Positions 1-8,874 of a DNA stretch of 64,000 bases are shown here, in pieces. Origin of the DNA: Oceanicola sp. 22II-s10i (GTDB lineage: Bacteria > Pseudomonadota > Alphaproteobacteria > Rhodobacterales > Rhodobacteraceae); assembly GCF_002210105.1 (NCBI RefSeq), contig NZ_AQQU01000003.1, positions 248,001-312,000 of the forward strand, given 5' to 3'. Below the pieces are notes generated by a model. The model was given only the letters and a program-made list of their open reading frames with translations, ran no database searches and was not told where the DNA came from. A program made the translations under genes and the position numbers. Each line of letters begins with the position of its first letter. The stretch's first letter is position 1.

Positions 1-2
1 AG

Positions 3-2255
3 GCCTTCGAGATCTGGAAGAAGGTCGGCGTGCCGGAAAGCCGGATCATCCGCATCGCGACCTCGGACAACTTCTGGCAGATGGGGCCGACCGGCCCCTG
101 CGGCCCCTGCACCGAGATCTTCTATGACCACGGCGAGAAATACTGGGGCGGCCCTCCGGGAAGTCCGGAAGAGGATGGCGACCGGTTCATCGAGATCTGG
201 AACGTCGTCTTCATGCAGAACGAGCAGTTCGAGGACGGCTCGATGCGGGCGCTCGACATGCAGTCGATCGACACCGGCATGGGCATCGAACGGGTCGCGG
301 CGCTGCTGCAGGGCACCAACGACAACTACGCCACCGACCTGATGCGCGCGCTGATCGAGGCCTCGGCCCATGCGACGTCTTCGGACCCCGACGGCCCCGG
401 CAAGACGCATCACCGCGTTATCGCCGACCACCTGCGCTCGACCTCCTTCCTCATCGCCGACGGCGTCATGCCCTCGAACGACGGCCGCGGCTACGTGCTG
501 CGCCGGATCATGCGCCGTGCCATGCGCCACGCGCACCTGCTGGGCGCGCAGGATCCGCTGATGCACCGGCTGGTCCCGGAACTCGTCCGCCAGATGGGCG
601 AGGCCTATCCCGAACTCCGTGCCGCCCAGCCGATGATCGAGGAAACGCTGAAGCTGGAGGAAACCCGCTTCCGCCAGACCCTCGACCGTGGCCTCAAGCT
701 GCTGGACGACGAACTGGGCAAGCTGCCGGACGGCTCCGATCTGCCGGGCGAGGCCGCGTTCAAGCTCTACGACACCTACGGTTTCCCCCTCGACCTGACG
801 CAGGACGCCCTGCGCGAGATGGGGCGCAAGGTCGACACCGGCGGCTTCGACGCCGCCATGGCCGAACAGAAGGCCAAGGCCCGCGCCGCTTGGGCCGGGA
901 CCGGCGAGGCCGCGGACGGCAAGGTCTGGTTCGACCTGTCCGAAAAGCACGGCGCGACCGAATTCCTCGGCTACGACACCGAGGCCGCCGAGGGCCAGAT
1001 CCTCGCCGTCGTCGCCGACGGGGCCGAGACGGACGCGAAAGGGGCCGGCGAGGCCTGCCAGATCGTGGTGAACCAGACCCCGTTCTACGGCGAGTCCGGC
1101 GGCCAGGTCGGCGACACCGGCACGATCACGACCGAGACCGGCACCGCGCGAGTCACCGACACCAAGAAGGCGGCGGGCGTGTTCATCCACTTCGCCGAGG
1201 TGGAGCAGGGCACGATCTCCAGGGGTCAGGCCGCCAAGCTGACCGTGGACCACGACCGGCGCGGCCTGATCCGCTCCAACCACTCGGCCACGCACCTGCT
1301 GCACGAGGCCCTGCGCGAGGCACTCGGCGACCATGTCGCGCAACGCGGCTCACTCAACGCGCCCGACCGGCTGCGCTTCGACTTCAGCCACGCCAAGGCG
1401 CTCAGCCCCGAAGAGATCGCGCAGGTCGAACGCGACGTGAATGCCTACATCCGGCAGAACACGCCGGTCGAGACGCGGATCATGACCCCCGACGACGCCC
1501 GCGCCATCGGCGCGCAGGCGCTCTTCGGCGAGAAATACGGCGACGAGGTCCGCGTGGTCTCCATGGGCAGCGCGCCGACCGGCAAGGGGCAGGACGGCCA
1601 GACCTATTCGCTGGAGCTCTGCGGCGGCACCCACGTCCGCCGGACCGGTGACATCGGCGCCTTCGCCCTGACCTCGGAAAGCGCGTCCTCCGCCGGTGTC
1701 CGCCGGATCGAGGCGCTGACCGGACAGGCGGCCCTCTCCGCCCTGCGGGGCCGCGACGTGGCGCTGTCGGAAATCGAGGGCCTGCTCAAGGTCGCCGGGT
1801 CCGGCGTGGTCGACCGCGTCCGCGCACTGGTCGACGAACGCCGCACGCTGTCGAACGAGGTCGCCCAGCTCCGCCGCGAACTGGCGATGGCCGGCGGCGG
1901 CGGGCAGGGCGCTGCGCCCGAGGCCGAGGAGGTCGCGGGCGTCAAGTTCCTCGCCCAGGTCATGTCCGGCGTGTCCGGCAAGGACCTGCCTTCGCTGATC
2001 GACGAGATGAAGGCCCGGATCGGCTCCGGCGCCGTCCTCCTGATCGCCGAGGCCGACGGCAAGGCGGCTGTCGCCGCCGGTGTCACCGGCGACCTGACCG
2101 ACCGCGTCTCGGCTGTCGATCTGGTGCGCGCGGCGGTCCCCGCGCTCGGCGGCAAGGGCGGCGGCGGCCGCCCCGACATGGCGCAGGGCGGCGGCAAGGA
2201 CGCCGCCAATGCGAACGAGGCCATAGCGGCGGCCCGCGCCGTCATCGGAGGTTAA
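3..2255 (+). CDS. alaS: Alanine--tRNA ligase, 5'-truncated by the window edge
   Basis: Attaches alanine to tRNA(Ala) in the cytoplasm and edits mischarged Ser/Gly. The frame is open from base 3, so the true start lies upstream; 750 codons are visible, and about 130 N-terminal residues are missing compared with the usual 880 or so. The first visible residues belong to the class II catalytic core ([20 protein letters not shown]). Further on are the editing-domain zinc motif HSATHLLHE and the second metal motif CGGTH. A coiled stretch and a Gly-rich C-terminal DHHA1 domain ([17 protein letters not shown]) end the protein. Homology is unmistakable. The next gene starts two bases after the stop and its Shine-Dalgarno (ggagg) lies in the last alaS codons, so the two are co-transcribed. 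Confidence 0.98.
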   Translation, partial: AFEIWKKVGVPESRIIRIATSDNFWQMGPTGPCGPCTEIFYDHGEKYWGGPPGSPEEDGDRFIEIWNVVFMQNEQFEDGSMRALDMQSIDTGMGIERVAALLQGTNDNYATDLMRALIEASAHATSSDPDGPGKTHHRVIADHLRSTSFLIADGVMPSNDGRGYVLRRIMRRAMRHAHLLGAQDPLMHRLVPELVRQMGEAYPELRAAQPMIEETLKLEETRFRQTLDRGLKLLDDELGKLPDGSDLPGEAAFKLYDTYGFPLDLTQDALREMGRKVDTGGFDAAMAEQKAKARAAWAGTGEAADGKVWFDLSEKHGATEFLGYDTEAAEGQILAVVADGAETDAKGAGEACQIVVNQTPFYGESGGQVGDTGTITTETGTARVTDTKKAAGVFIHFAEVEQGTISRGQAAKLTVDHDRRGLIRSNHSATHLLHEALREALGDHVAQRGSLNAPDRLRFDFSHAKALSPEEIAQVERDVNAYIRQNTPVETRIMTPDDARAIGAQALFGEKYGDEVRVVSMGSAPTGKGQDGQTYSLELCGGTHVRRTGDIGAFALTSESASSAGVRRIEALTGQAALSALRGRDVALSEIEGLLKVAGSGVVDRVRALVDERRTLSNEVAQLRRELAMAGGGGQGAAPEAEEVAGVKFLAQVMSGVSGKDLPSLIDEMKARIGSGAVLLIAEADGKAAVAAGVTGDLTDRVSAVDLVRAAVPALGGKGGGGRPDMAQGGGKDAANANEAIAAARAVIGG

Positions 2256-2257
2256 CC

Positions 2258-2545
2258 ATGCCCGCCCTCTGGATCGCCCACGTGACCGTCACCGACGAGG
2301 AGGCCTACGGCAAGTACGCCGCCCTCGCCGGACCGGCCATTGCCAAGCACGGCGGCCACTTCATCGCCCGCGCCGCCCGCTACGTGCAGCTCGAAGGCAA
2401 GGACCGCCCCCGCAACGTGGTGGCCAAGTTTCCCACGGTCGAGGCGGCCGTCGAGTGCTACCACTCGCCCGAGTACCAGGAGGCGCTCAGCCACGCGCGC
2501 GGCGCCTCCGAACGCGAACTGCTGGTCGTCGAAACAAGCGAGTAG
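2258..2545 (+). CDS. DUF1330 family protein
   Basis: A 95-residue cytoplasmic protein that fits the DUF1330 family (ferredoxin-like alpha/beta-barrel fold). It has the family's N-terminal WIAHVTVTDEEAYGKYAALA, a central GGHFIARAARYVQLEG strand and the C-terminal VECYHSPEYQEA stretch. Members are small dimeric proteins without an agreed function. The start is set by ggagg ending six bases upstream, inside the end of alaS, and translation is probably coupled to alaS. Its location directly after alaS gives no clear functional clue. Confidence 0.9.
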   Translation: MPALWIAHVTVTDEEAYGKYAALAGPAIAKHGGHFIARAARYVQLEGKDRPRNVVAKFPTVEAAVECYHSPEYQEALSHARGASERELLVVETSE

Positions 2546-2590
2546 CGCGTCGCCTTCGTGGATCGCCGGCCAATATGCGCCGGTCCCGTG

Positions 2591-2680
2591 CTTCTTCTGG
2601 TCTCAAATACTTCGGGGGAGCCGGGCCGCAGGCCCGGCGGGGGCAGAGCCCCCCGCCTGCGCGACGGCGCCAGCCGTCGC
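2591..2680. repeat. Intergenic 28-mer plus three successive hairpins
   Basis: This fills the gap between two convergent operons. Bases 2591-2618 are, read on the minus strand, a 28-base motif (cccccgaagtatttgagacc, then agaagaag). Two variants of the same length occur at 18200-18227 and 18352-18379. It is followed by three GC-rich hairpins: a perfect 8-bp stem at 2620-2638, a second at about 2637-2656, and another perfect 8-bp stem at 2661-2680. The whole could act as a bidirectional terminator for the DUF1330 and livM transcripts. I believe related elements are dispersed in Rhodobacterales genomes, but this window alone cannot prove it. Confidence 0.6.
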
Positions 2681-2703
2681 AACACCTCCCAGAAGCACCG
2701 CCC

Positions 2704-3999
2704 TCACCGCTCCGGGATCAGCCCCCGCGGCGCGAACCGTAGCACCACCAGCAGGATCACCCCCATCGTCAGCAGCCGCATATGCGCCGCGCTGTCCAGC
2801 AGGTGATCCTTCAGCGGCCCGGCCGACATGCCAGAGGTCGCAAGCTCCAGCAGCCAGCGTCCGAAGGGCTCCACCTGCACCCAGGCGAACCAGATCAGGA
2901 ACCCGCCCAGAACGGCACCGAGGTTGTTGCCCGATCCGCCCACGATCACCATCACCCAGATCAGGAAGGTGAAGCGCAGCGGCTGGTAGGTGCCCGGCGT
3001 CAGCTGCCCGTCCAGCGTGGTCATCATCGCCCCCGCGATCCCGCAGATGGCCGAGCCGAGGATGAAGATCTGCAGGTGCCGCCCGGTGACGTCCTTGCCC
3101 ATGGCCTCGGCCGCGACCTCGTTGTCACGGATCGCCCGCATCATCCGGCCCCATGGCGAATGCAATGCCCGCTGCGCCAGCACCAGCAGCACGATCAGCA
3201 CCACGGCGAAGAGGACCGAGTAGAGCCCCTTGACCCAGAGCGTCGAGGCCGTGACGGGGTCGAGCCCAAGCGAACCCGCCCGCTCCACGAACCCCGCCGA
3301 ATTCTGCAGGTCGATCTCGTAGGGCACGGGCCGGGGCAGGCCGATCACGTTCTTGACCCCGCGCGCCAGCCAGTCCTCGTTCTTCATCACCGCGACGACG
3401 ATTTCCGCGATCCCGAGCGAGGCGATGGCGAGGTAGTCGGACCGGAGCCCGAGCGCCGTCTTGCCGATGATCCACGCGGCCCCCGCCGCCAGCAGCCCGC
3501 CGACCGGCCAGGACAGCAGCACCGGCAGGCCGAGCCCGCCGAGGAAGCCGCTGGTGGCCGGGTCCACCGCCTCGACCGCCTCGACGCCCGCATCGAACAC
3601 CCAGCGGTATAGGAAGAAGCCCAGTACCAGCAGGCCGATCATGGCGAGCATACCGTGCCGCTTCAGCCGCGTGAGTGCCAGCGCCGCCGCGACGATCACC
3701 GCCGCCCCGGTCAGCAGGCCGAGGATCAGCCGCACGCCACCCGCCGCCCAGGCCTCGGTCACCGGCGGCACGGCGACCAGCACCGTCGCCAGACCGCCGA
3801 GTGCGACGAAGCCCATGACACCGACGTTGAACAGCCCGGCAAAGCCCCATTGCAGGTTCAGCCCCAGCGACATCACCGCCGACACCAGCCCCATGTTCAG
3901 GATCAGCAGGGCGGAGTTCCAGCTCTGCAGCACCCCGGTGCCGATGATCAGCAGGGCGACCAGCCCGAACAGGGCGAATTTGCGGGTCGTGTCAGTCAT
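2704..3999 (-). CDS. livM: Branched-chain amino acid ABC transporter permease LivM
   Basis: Inner-membrane permease subunit of a LIV-type uptake transporter; 431 residues with about ten hydrophobic helices. Family signatures are LNLQWGFAGLFNVGVMGFVA near the N terminus, SDYLAIASLGIAEIV in the middle and the cytoplasmic coupling segment RMMRAIRDNEVAAEAMGKD. The end is LRFAPRGLIPER. The start ATG at 3999 overlaps the livH stop by four bases (ATGA), so it is translationally coupled and is the last gene of the operon. The same frame is open further upstream, but that part is out-of-frame livH and is not coding. The substrate cannot be told from the sequence; branched-chain amino acids, amides or urea are all possible for this family. 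Confidence 0.95.
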   Translation of the reverse strand: MTDTTRKFALFGLVALLIIGTGVLQSWNSALLILNMGLVSAVMSLGLNLQWGFAGLFNVGVMGFVALGGLATVLVAVPPVTEAWAAGGVRLILGLLTGAAVIVAAALALTRLKRHGMLAMIGLLVLGFFLYRWVFDAGVEAVEAVDPATSGFLGGLGLPVLLSWPVGGLLAAGAAWIIGKTALGLRSDYLAIASLGIAEIVVAVMKNEDWLARGVKNVIGLPRPVPYEIDLQNSAGFVERAGSLGLDPVTASTLWVKGLYSVLFAVVLIVLLVLAQRALHSPWGRMMRAIRDNEVAAEAMGKDVTGRHLQIFILGSAICGIAGAMMTTLDGQLTPGTYQPLRFTFLIWVMVIVGGSGNNLGAVLGGFLIWFAWVQVEPFGRWLLELATSGMSAGPLKDHLLDSAAHMRLLTMGVILLVVLRFAPRGLIPER

Positions 4000-5006
4000 A
4001 CCGATTTCCCCCGGAACAGGCCCGTCGGGCGGAACAGCAGGACGATCAGCAGGATCAGGAAGCTGACCGCGAACTTGTAATCGGTGGAGAGGAACTGCAC
4101 GAGCCCGTCGGGTTCCAGGCTCTCGGGCAGGGCGTAGCCCAGCACCTTCTTCCAGGCATAGGTCACCGTGACCTCGGAAAAGGCGATCAGGAACCCGCCC
4201 GCGATCGCGCCGAGCGGCGAGCCGAGGCCGCCGACGATGGCCGAGGCGAAGATCGGCAGCAGCAACTGGAAATAGGTGAAGGGCTTGAACGACTTGTCCA
4301 GCCCGTAGAGCACCCCCGCCACGGTCGCCAGCGCTGCCACGATCAGCCATGTCACCGTCACCACCCGCTCCGGGTTGATGCCCGACAGCAGCGCCAGATC
4401 CTCGTTGTCGGAATAGGCCCGCATCGACTTGCCGGTGCGGGTCCGGTTCAGGAACCAGAACAGCAGCGCCACGACGATCACCGCCGTCACGACCGTCAGC
4501 ACCTGCGTCGACTTGATCGCCAGACCCTCGTCCAGCCCGCTCCAGTCCTTGAAGTCGCGGGCGGTGATCAGGAACCGCGCGCCATCGGCAAAACGCTGTT
4601 CGTCCGGCCCGATGATGAAGCGGACGACACCGTTCATGATGAACATCACCCCGATCGAGACGATGACGAGGATCACGGGTTTCGCCCGCACCTCGCGGTA
4701 GAACCGATAGACCATCCGGTCCGTCACCAGCACCAGCACCGCGCAGGCCGCGATGCCGAAGGGCAGGGCCAGCAGCGCGGTCGGCAGCGGCCCGAAGGTG
4801 ACGCCCGCCGCCTGAAAGCCCCATGTCACGAGGATCGTCACCATCGTGCCGAAGGCCATCACGTCGCCATGCGCGAAGTTGGAAAACCGCAGGATCCCGT
4901 AGACCAGCGTCACCCCGAGCGCCCCGATGGCCAGCTGGCTGCCATAGGCGACGGCGGGCACGATCACGAAGTTCAGAAGCGCGACAACCGCGTTCAGCAG
5001 GTCCAT
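3996..5006 (-). CDS. livH: Branched-chain amino acid ABC transporter permease LivH
   Basis: Second membrane subunit of the LIV transporter; 336 residues, highly hydrophobic. It carries the LivH signature YGILRFSNFAHGDVMAFG, the coupling motif RTGKSMRAYSDNEDLALLSG and the conserved GGLGSPLGAIAGGFLIAFSE. It ends with FRPTGLFRGKSV, typical of LivH. The ATG at 5006 shares one base with the stop of the upstream small gene (TGATG), and the stop overlaps livM by four bases. The arrangement indicates strict co-expression with the flanking genes. A longer frame to 5132 exists, but its N-terminal part has no homology and overlaps the upstream gene. Confidence 0.95.
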   Translation of the reverse strand: MDLLNAVVALLNFVIVPAVAYGSQLAIGALGVTLVYGILRFSNFAHGDVMAFGTMVTILVTWGFQAAGVTFGPLPTALLALPFGIAACAVLVLVTDRMVYRFYREVRAKPVILVIVSIGVMFIMNGVVRFIIGPDEQRFADGARFLITARDFKDWSGLDEGLAIKSTQVLTVVTAVIVVALLFWFLNRTRTGKSMRAYSDNEDLALLSGINPERVVTVTWLIVAALATVAGVLYGLDKSFKPFTYFQLLLPIFASAIVGGLGSPLGAIAGGFLIAFSEVTVTYAWKKVLGYALPESLEPDGLVQFLSTDYKFAVSFLILLIVLLFRPTGLFRGKSV

Positions 5007-5410
5007 CAGAACGTCACCTCGCAGGTCAGGAAGTCGGTATCGGTGGTCCCGCCGACGGTCTGGCGGATCAGCAGGGCCGTCGTTTCGCCGGTCAGCGCCA
5101 GCGTCATCAACTGTCCTTCCTCGGGGCTCCACAGGAACGGCCCGGTGCGTGACAGCCCGCTGGCCGCCTGCGCGGCCCCGTCATCCACCCAGACCGAGTA
5201 GTCGCCGCGCCCCTGCGGGTCGAGCGCTTCGGGCTCCACCACGAAACGCAGTGTCGCGCCACTTTCGGCGTCGGCCTGCGCACAGGTGCCATCGGCGGCG
5301 CAGGTGGCGGTGACCGAACAGGCCAGTTCCAACCGCGCGCCTTCGGCGGCGGCGCCCAGGGGCAGGGCGCAGAGCAGGGGCAGGGCGTAACCGGACAGGG
5401 CCCGCATCAT
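5006..5410 (-). CDS. Small secreted protein of unknown function inside the liv operon
   Basis: Encodes 134 residues with a clear Sec signal peptide (MMRALSGYALPLLCALPLGAAA, cleavage probably after AAA/AEG). The mature part has five Cys (ACSVTATCAADGTCAQ and LTCEVTF), so periplasmic disulfides are likely. I do not recognise a family. It overlaps the upstream small gene by four bases (ATGA) and livH by one base, so it is a true part of the transporter operon. A role as a periplasmic accessory protein of the transporter is an inference from location only. Confidence 0.8.
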   Translation of the reverse strand: MMRALSGYALPLLCALPLGAAAEGARLELACSVTATCAADGTCAQADAESGATLRFVVEPEALDPQGRGDYSVWVDDGAAQAASGLSRTGPFLWSPEEGQLMTLALTGETTALLIRQTVGGTTDTDFLTCEVTF

Positions 5411-5841
5411 GTGCTCCTCGCCGGAACGCTCCGGCAGTGGCCGGAGGTGCGCGCGACGATCTCGCCGCTGGCGCTCGGGAATTCCTTTTCCAGCCGGAAG
5501 CTGTTGTCGGCGGCAAGGGTGATGCGCAGGTTTCCGTCCTCGTTCGTGCCGTTGTAATACTCGATCCCGCCGTCCACACGCAGCGCGCTCAGCGACGACG
5601 GGCGGCCCGACATGCTGAGGTAGGGCCGGTCGTATTGCCCGCGCGGCGTCAGCACGAAATCCGGCGCGAGCTCCGCACAGCCGGTCCCCTCGCAGACCCC
5701 GTCGATGACGCAGTCCAGCCGGTCGTAGCTGACCTTGTCGGCGCCCCAGAACCCGTCGGAAAAGATCATCGACACGGCCCAGCCGAAGATGACGGCAAAG
5801 GCGACGACGAAGGCACCGAGGAACAGCCAGAGGCGGGACAT
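5407..5841 (-). CDS. Small membrane-anchored protein of unknown function inside the liv operon
   Basis: Encodes 144 residues: one N-terminal transmembrane segment (MSRLWLFLGAFVVAFAVIFG, then WAVSMIFSDG) followed by a soluble, presumably periplasmic domain with Cys pairs (LDCVIDGVCEGTGCAEL). No family is recognised. It lies four bases after livF and overlaps the next small gene by four bases. The start at 5841 was chosen because it gives the hydrophobic N terminus and follows the livF stop closely; the frame further upstream overlaps livF and looks like a shadow. Together with its neighbour it makes an unusual two-gene insertion between livF and livH. Confidence 0.75.
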   Translation of the reverse strand: MSRLWLFLGAFVVAFAVIFGWAVSMIFSDGFWGADKVSYDRLDCVIDGVCEGTGCAELAPDFVLTPRGQYDRPYLSMSGRPSSLSALRVDGGIEYYNGTNEDGNLRITLAADNSFRLEKEFPSASGEIVARTSGHCRSVPARST

Positions 5842-5845
5842 GCGC

Positions 5846-6664
5846 TCAGCCCCCCAGGAAACTGCGGCGGACCTCGGGATCGGCCAGCAGGTCCTTGCCC
5901 GTGCCGGTATGCGCATTGCGCCCCTGCACGAGGACATAGGCCTTGTCCGCGATCTCGAGCGCCTGCCGCGCGTTCTGTTCCACCATCAGCACCGGCAGGC
6001 CGGTGCGGGCGATCTCGATGATCCGGTCGAACAGTTCGTCCATGACGATGGGGCTCACGCCCGCCGTCGGCTCGTCCAGCATCAGCACCTTGGGCTGTGT
6101 CATCAGCGCGCGCCCGACCGCCACCTGCTGGCGCTGGCCGCCCGACAACTCGCCCGCCGCCTGCCGCCGCTTTTCGCGCAGGATCGGGAACAGGTCATAG
6201 ACCTGCTCCATCGTCGGGCGGAAATCGTCGCGCCGCAGGAAGGCGCCCATCTCGAGGTTCTCCTCGACCGTCATCGAGGTGAAGATGTTGGCGACCTGCG
6301 GGACAAAGCCCATGCCCTTGGCCACCCGGTCCTGCGGGCTCAGCGCCGTGATGTCCTCGCCATCCAGCCTGACCGCGCCGGACCGCACGTCCAGCATCCC
6401 GAAGACCGCCTTCATCGCCGTTGACTTGCCCGCGCCGTTCGGGCCGACGATCACCGCGATCTCGCCCTTCTCGACGGCGATGGTGCACTCGTGCAGGATG
6501 TCGGGCCCCTTGCCGTAGCCGCCCGTCATCGCATCGCCGATCAGGAAGGGGCCGGGCCCGCCGGGTTTCGCGTCGCCGCCCTTGGGGTGATAGCCCGCAC
6601 CTGCGCCGGGCCTGGTGATCGAGCGGTCGTTGTTGCCGCGATCGTCCTGATAGGCGTCGCTCAT
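5846..6664 (-). CDS. livF: Branched-chain amino acid ABC transporter ATPase LivF
   Basis: Cytoplasmic ATPase subunit, 272 residues. Motifs seen: Walker A GPNGAGKST, Q-loop FVPQVANIFTSMTVEENLEMG, ABC signature ELSGGQRQQVAVGRALM, Walker B KVLMLDEPTAGVSP and the switch region MVEQNARQALEIADKAYVL. These assign it to LivF rather than LivG. The N terminus carries about 40 extra Gly/Pro-rich residues before the usual first strand (FLIGDAMTGGYG). The start ATG overlaps the livG stop by four bases, which supports this long form, although no ribosome-binding evidence separates it from a shorter one. Confidence 0.95.
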   Translation of the reverse strand: MSDAYQDDRGNNDRSITRPGAGAGYHPKGGDAKPGGPGPFLIGDAMTGGYGKGPDILHECTIAVEKGEIAVIVGPNGAGKSTAMKAVFGMLDVRSGAVRLDGEDITALSPQDRVAKGMGFVPQVANIFTSMTVEENLEMGAFLRRDDFRPTMEQVYDLFPILREKRRQAAGELSGGQRQQVAVGRALMTQPKVLMLDEPTAGVSPIVMDELFDRIIEIARTGLPVLMVEQNARQALEIADKAYVLVQGRNAHTGTGKDLLADPEVRRSFLGG

Positions 6665-7458
6665 GTCGTCGCCGCCTTCTGCTTGTTCTTCAGCCCGGTG
6701 CCCAGATAGGCCTCAATCACCCGCTCGTCGGCCTTGATCTCGTCCAGCGTGCCCTCGGCCAGCACGCGGCCCTCGGCCATGCAGATGACCGGGTCGCAGA
6801 GGCGGCCGATGAAATCCATGTCGTGCTCGATCACCACGAAGGTATAGCCGCGTTCCTGGTTCAGCCGGATGATCGCGTCGCCAATGGTGTTCAGCAGCGT
6901 GCGGTTCACGCCCGCGCCCACCTCGTCCAGAAAGACGATGCGCGCGTCGACCATCATGGTCCGGCCCAGCTCCAGCAGCTTCTTCTGCCCGCCGGACAGG
7001 TTGCCGGCCTTTTCGTCCGCGAGATGAGAAATCGTCAGGAAGTCGAGGACTTCATTGGCCTTTTCCGCCAGCGCCCGTTCCTCGCCCGCGATCACGCCGC
7101 GCCGGAACAGGGCCGTCCACAGCCGTTCGCCGGACTGGGTGCCGGGCACCATCATCAGGTTCTCGCGCACCGTCATCGAGGCGAATTCATGCGCGATCTG
7201 GAACGTCCTGAGCAGGCCCTTGTGGAACAGTTCGTGCGGGGGAAGGCCGGTGATGTCCTCGCCCGCCATGGTGACACGGCCCGAGGTCGGTTGATGAACC
7301 CCCGCGATCACGTTGAAAAGAGTGGTTTTTCCCGCGCCGTTCGGCCCGATCAGGCCGGTGATCGACCCTTCGCGGATCGTCAGGCTGGCACCGTCGACGG
7401 CATGGAACCCGCCGAAATGCTTGTGCACGTCATCGACAACGATCATCGGTGCCCTCAT
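6661..7458 (-). CDS. livG: Branched-chain amino acid ABC transporter ATPase LivG
   Basis: Second ATPase of the LIV transporter, 265 residues. It has Walker A GPNGAGKTTLFNVIAG, the LivG hallmark RTFQIAHEFASMTVRENLMM, signature NLSGGQKKLLELGRTMM, Walker B ARIVFLDEVGAGVN and the H-loop VVIEHDMDFIGRLCD. The Walker B region reads DEVGAGVN instead of the more common DEPxAGLN, a conservative departure. It is the second gene of the operon, separated from livJ by 72 bases that contain a hairpin, and overlaps livF by four bases. Confidence 0.95.
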   Translation of the reverse strand: MRAPMIVVDDVHKHFGGFHAVDGASLTIREGSITGLIGPNGAGKTTLFNVIAGVHQPTSGRVTMAGEDITGLPPHELFHKGLLRTFQIAHEFASMTVRENLMMVPGTQSGERLWTALFRRGVIAGEERALAEKANEVLDFLTISHLADEKAGNLSGGQKKLLELGRTMMVDARIVFLDEVGAGVNRTLLNTIGDAIIRLNQERGYTFVVIEHDMDFIGRLCDPVICMAEGRVLAEGTLDEIKADERVIEAYLGTGLKNKQKAATT

Positions 7459-7495
7459 GTGGGTCGGCGCGTCGGGGCGCTCTCTTCCCGTGAAG

Positions 7496-7523
7496 GGGGC
7501 GGCGCGGGCTGGCCGGCCGCCCC
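7496..7523 (-). promoter_or_regulatory. Stable hairpin between livJ and livG
   Basis: A 7-bp perfect GC stem (ggggcgg at 7496-7502 pairing with ccgcccc at 7517-7523) sits in the 72-base gap after the livJ stop. There is no T-run after it on the minus strand, so it is not a classic terminator. Such stems often protect the upstream mRNA or partly stop transcription, which would give more binding protein than membrane subunits. That function is inferred. Confidence 0.4.
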
Positions 7524-7530
7524 GATCGGT

Positions 7531-8706
7531 TCAGCGGAACTTCACCGTTTCGAACTTGCCGTCCTTGACGACGTATTCGCGATAGGTGCCCGCGGCTTCG
7601 CCCGGACCGATCAGTTCCACGTTGGTCGCGCCGACATAGTCGACGTCGCCGCCGCTGGCCAGGATCTCGAAGGCCTTGGCCAGTTCGCCCGGCAGGATCT
7701 TCTCGCCCGGAGCGTTCGCCACCGCCAGCAGGTTCTCCTTGACCGCGGCCGAGGTGGCCGCGCCGCCCTTGACCATCGCCATGGCGATCAGCGCCGCCGC
7801 GTCATAGCTTTCACGGGTGAACGAGCTTTCGCCGTTGACGCCGGCGGCCTCGGTCACGGCCTTGAACGCATCCGCGCCTTCGCCTTCGGACCACGGAACC
7901 GACCCGATCGTGCCGTCCAGGTCGGACCCGAAATCGGCCAGCAGGCTGTCGCCGTACATGCCGTCACCCAGCACGAACATGTCGAATGCGCCGCTGTCCA
8001 GCGCCGCCCGGATCATGCCCTTGCCGCCGCTGTCGGCATAGCCGAACACCGCCAGCGCCTTGCCGCCGGCCGAGGCAAGCGCCCCGATCTCGGCCGAGTA
8101 GTCGGCCTTGTTGTCCTCGTGCGGGGCGGACAGGGTGATCGTGCCCTCGTACTGCGCGGCAAAGCTGTCGGCCAGGCCCTTGCCATAGTCGTTGTTGGTG
8201 TAGGTCAAGGCGATCTCGTCGATGCCCTGTTCCTTGAGGATCGCCGCCAAGACCGCGCCCTGGCGGGCGTCGGACGGCGCGGTGCGGAAGAACAGGTCAT
8301 CGTCCGCGGCGGTCGACAGCGCGGGCGAGGTGGCCGAGGGCGACACCATCGGAACGCCGTTCGGCACGGCCACGTTGGCCAGGACCGCGCCGGTCACGCC
8401 GGAACAGTCGGCGCCCATGATCGCGACGATGCCGTCCGAGGTCACCAGGCGCTCGGCCGCGGCGGTTGCGGCGGCCGAGTCGACGCAGGTGCTGTCCGCG
8501 CGGACCGGAACCAGCGTGACGCCGTCCAGGAACTTGCCGGACTCGTTGGCTTCCTTCAGTGCCAGTTCGGCCGAGTCGGCCATCATCGGCGTCAGCGATT
8601 CAATCGGGCCGGTATACCCGAGGATGACGCCGATCTTGACGTCCTCGGCCATCGCGCCACCGGCCATCACGGCCGTGGCCGCAGAGGCCATCAGAAATTT
8701 TTTCAT
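7531..8706 (-). CDS. livJ: ABC transporter periplasmic amino-acid-binding protein (LivJ/LivK type)
   Basis: Periplasmic substrate-binding protein of the LIV transporter, 391 residues. It has a signal peptide (MKKFLMASAATAVMAGGAMA, cleavage before EDVKIG), then a type I periplasmic-binding fold starting with KIGVILGYTGPIESLTPMMA. The segments MGADCSGVTGAVLANVA and MVSPSATSPALS form the usual ligand-contact strands. It is the first gene of the operon, so expression is likely driven from the 168-base gap to the divergent dehydrogenase gene. A Shine-Dalgarno-like aggga lies just upstream of the ATG. The ligand is not identifiable. Confidence 0.93.
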   Translation of the reverse strand: MKKFLMASAATAVMAGGAMAEDVKIGVILGYTGPIESLTPMMADSAELALKEANESGKFLDGVTLVPVRADSTCVDSAAATAAAERLVTSDGIVAIMGADCSGVTGAVLANVAVPNGVPMVSPSATSPALSTAADDDLFFRTAPSDARQGAVLAAILKEQGIDEIALTYTNNDYGKGLADSFAAQYEGTITLSAPHEDNKADYSAEIGALASAGGKALAVFGYADSGGKGMIRAALDSGAFDMFVLGDGMYGDSLLADFGSDLDGTIGSVPWSEGEGADAFKAVTEAAGVNGESSFTRESYDAAALIAMAMVKGGAATSAAVKENLLAVANAPGEKILPGELAKAFEILASGGDVDYVGATNVELIGPGEAAGTYREYVVKDGKFETVKFR

Positions 8707-8874
8707 GGTTCATTCTCCCTGATCGGAACTGGGTCCGGCCCGGAGCGTAGGCGTTGGAGAATGAAAAGAAAAGTACCGAGGCGGCGCGCAACGTAACGGA
8801 AACGTCAGGTCTGCGTGGGTGGCGGAACGGGGGGACAGGACTAACCTTGGCGGCAACCGACACAAGGGATCTCC

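Noticed and set aside
4000-4824. Extended livM frame (start at 4824)
   Set aside because: The upstream part is an out-of-frame reading of livH. The ATG at 3999 gives the family N terminus and the four-base overlap.
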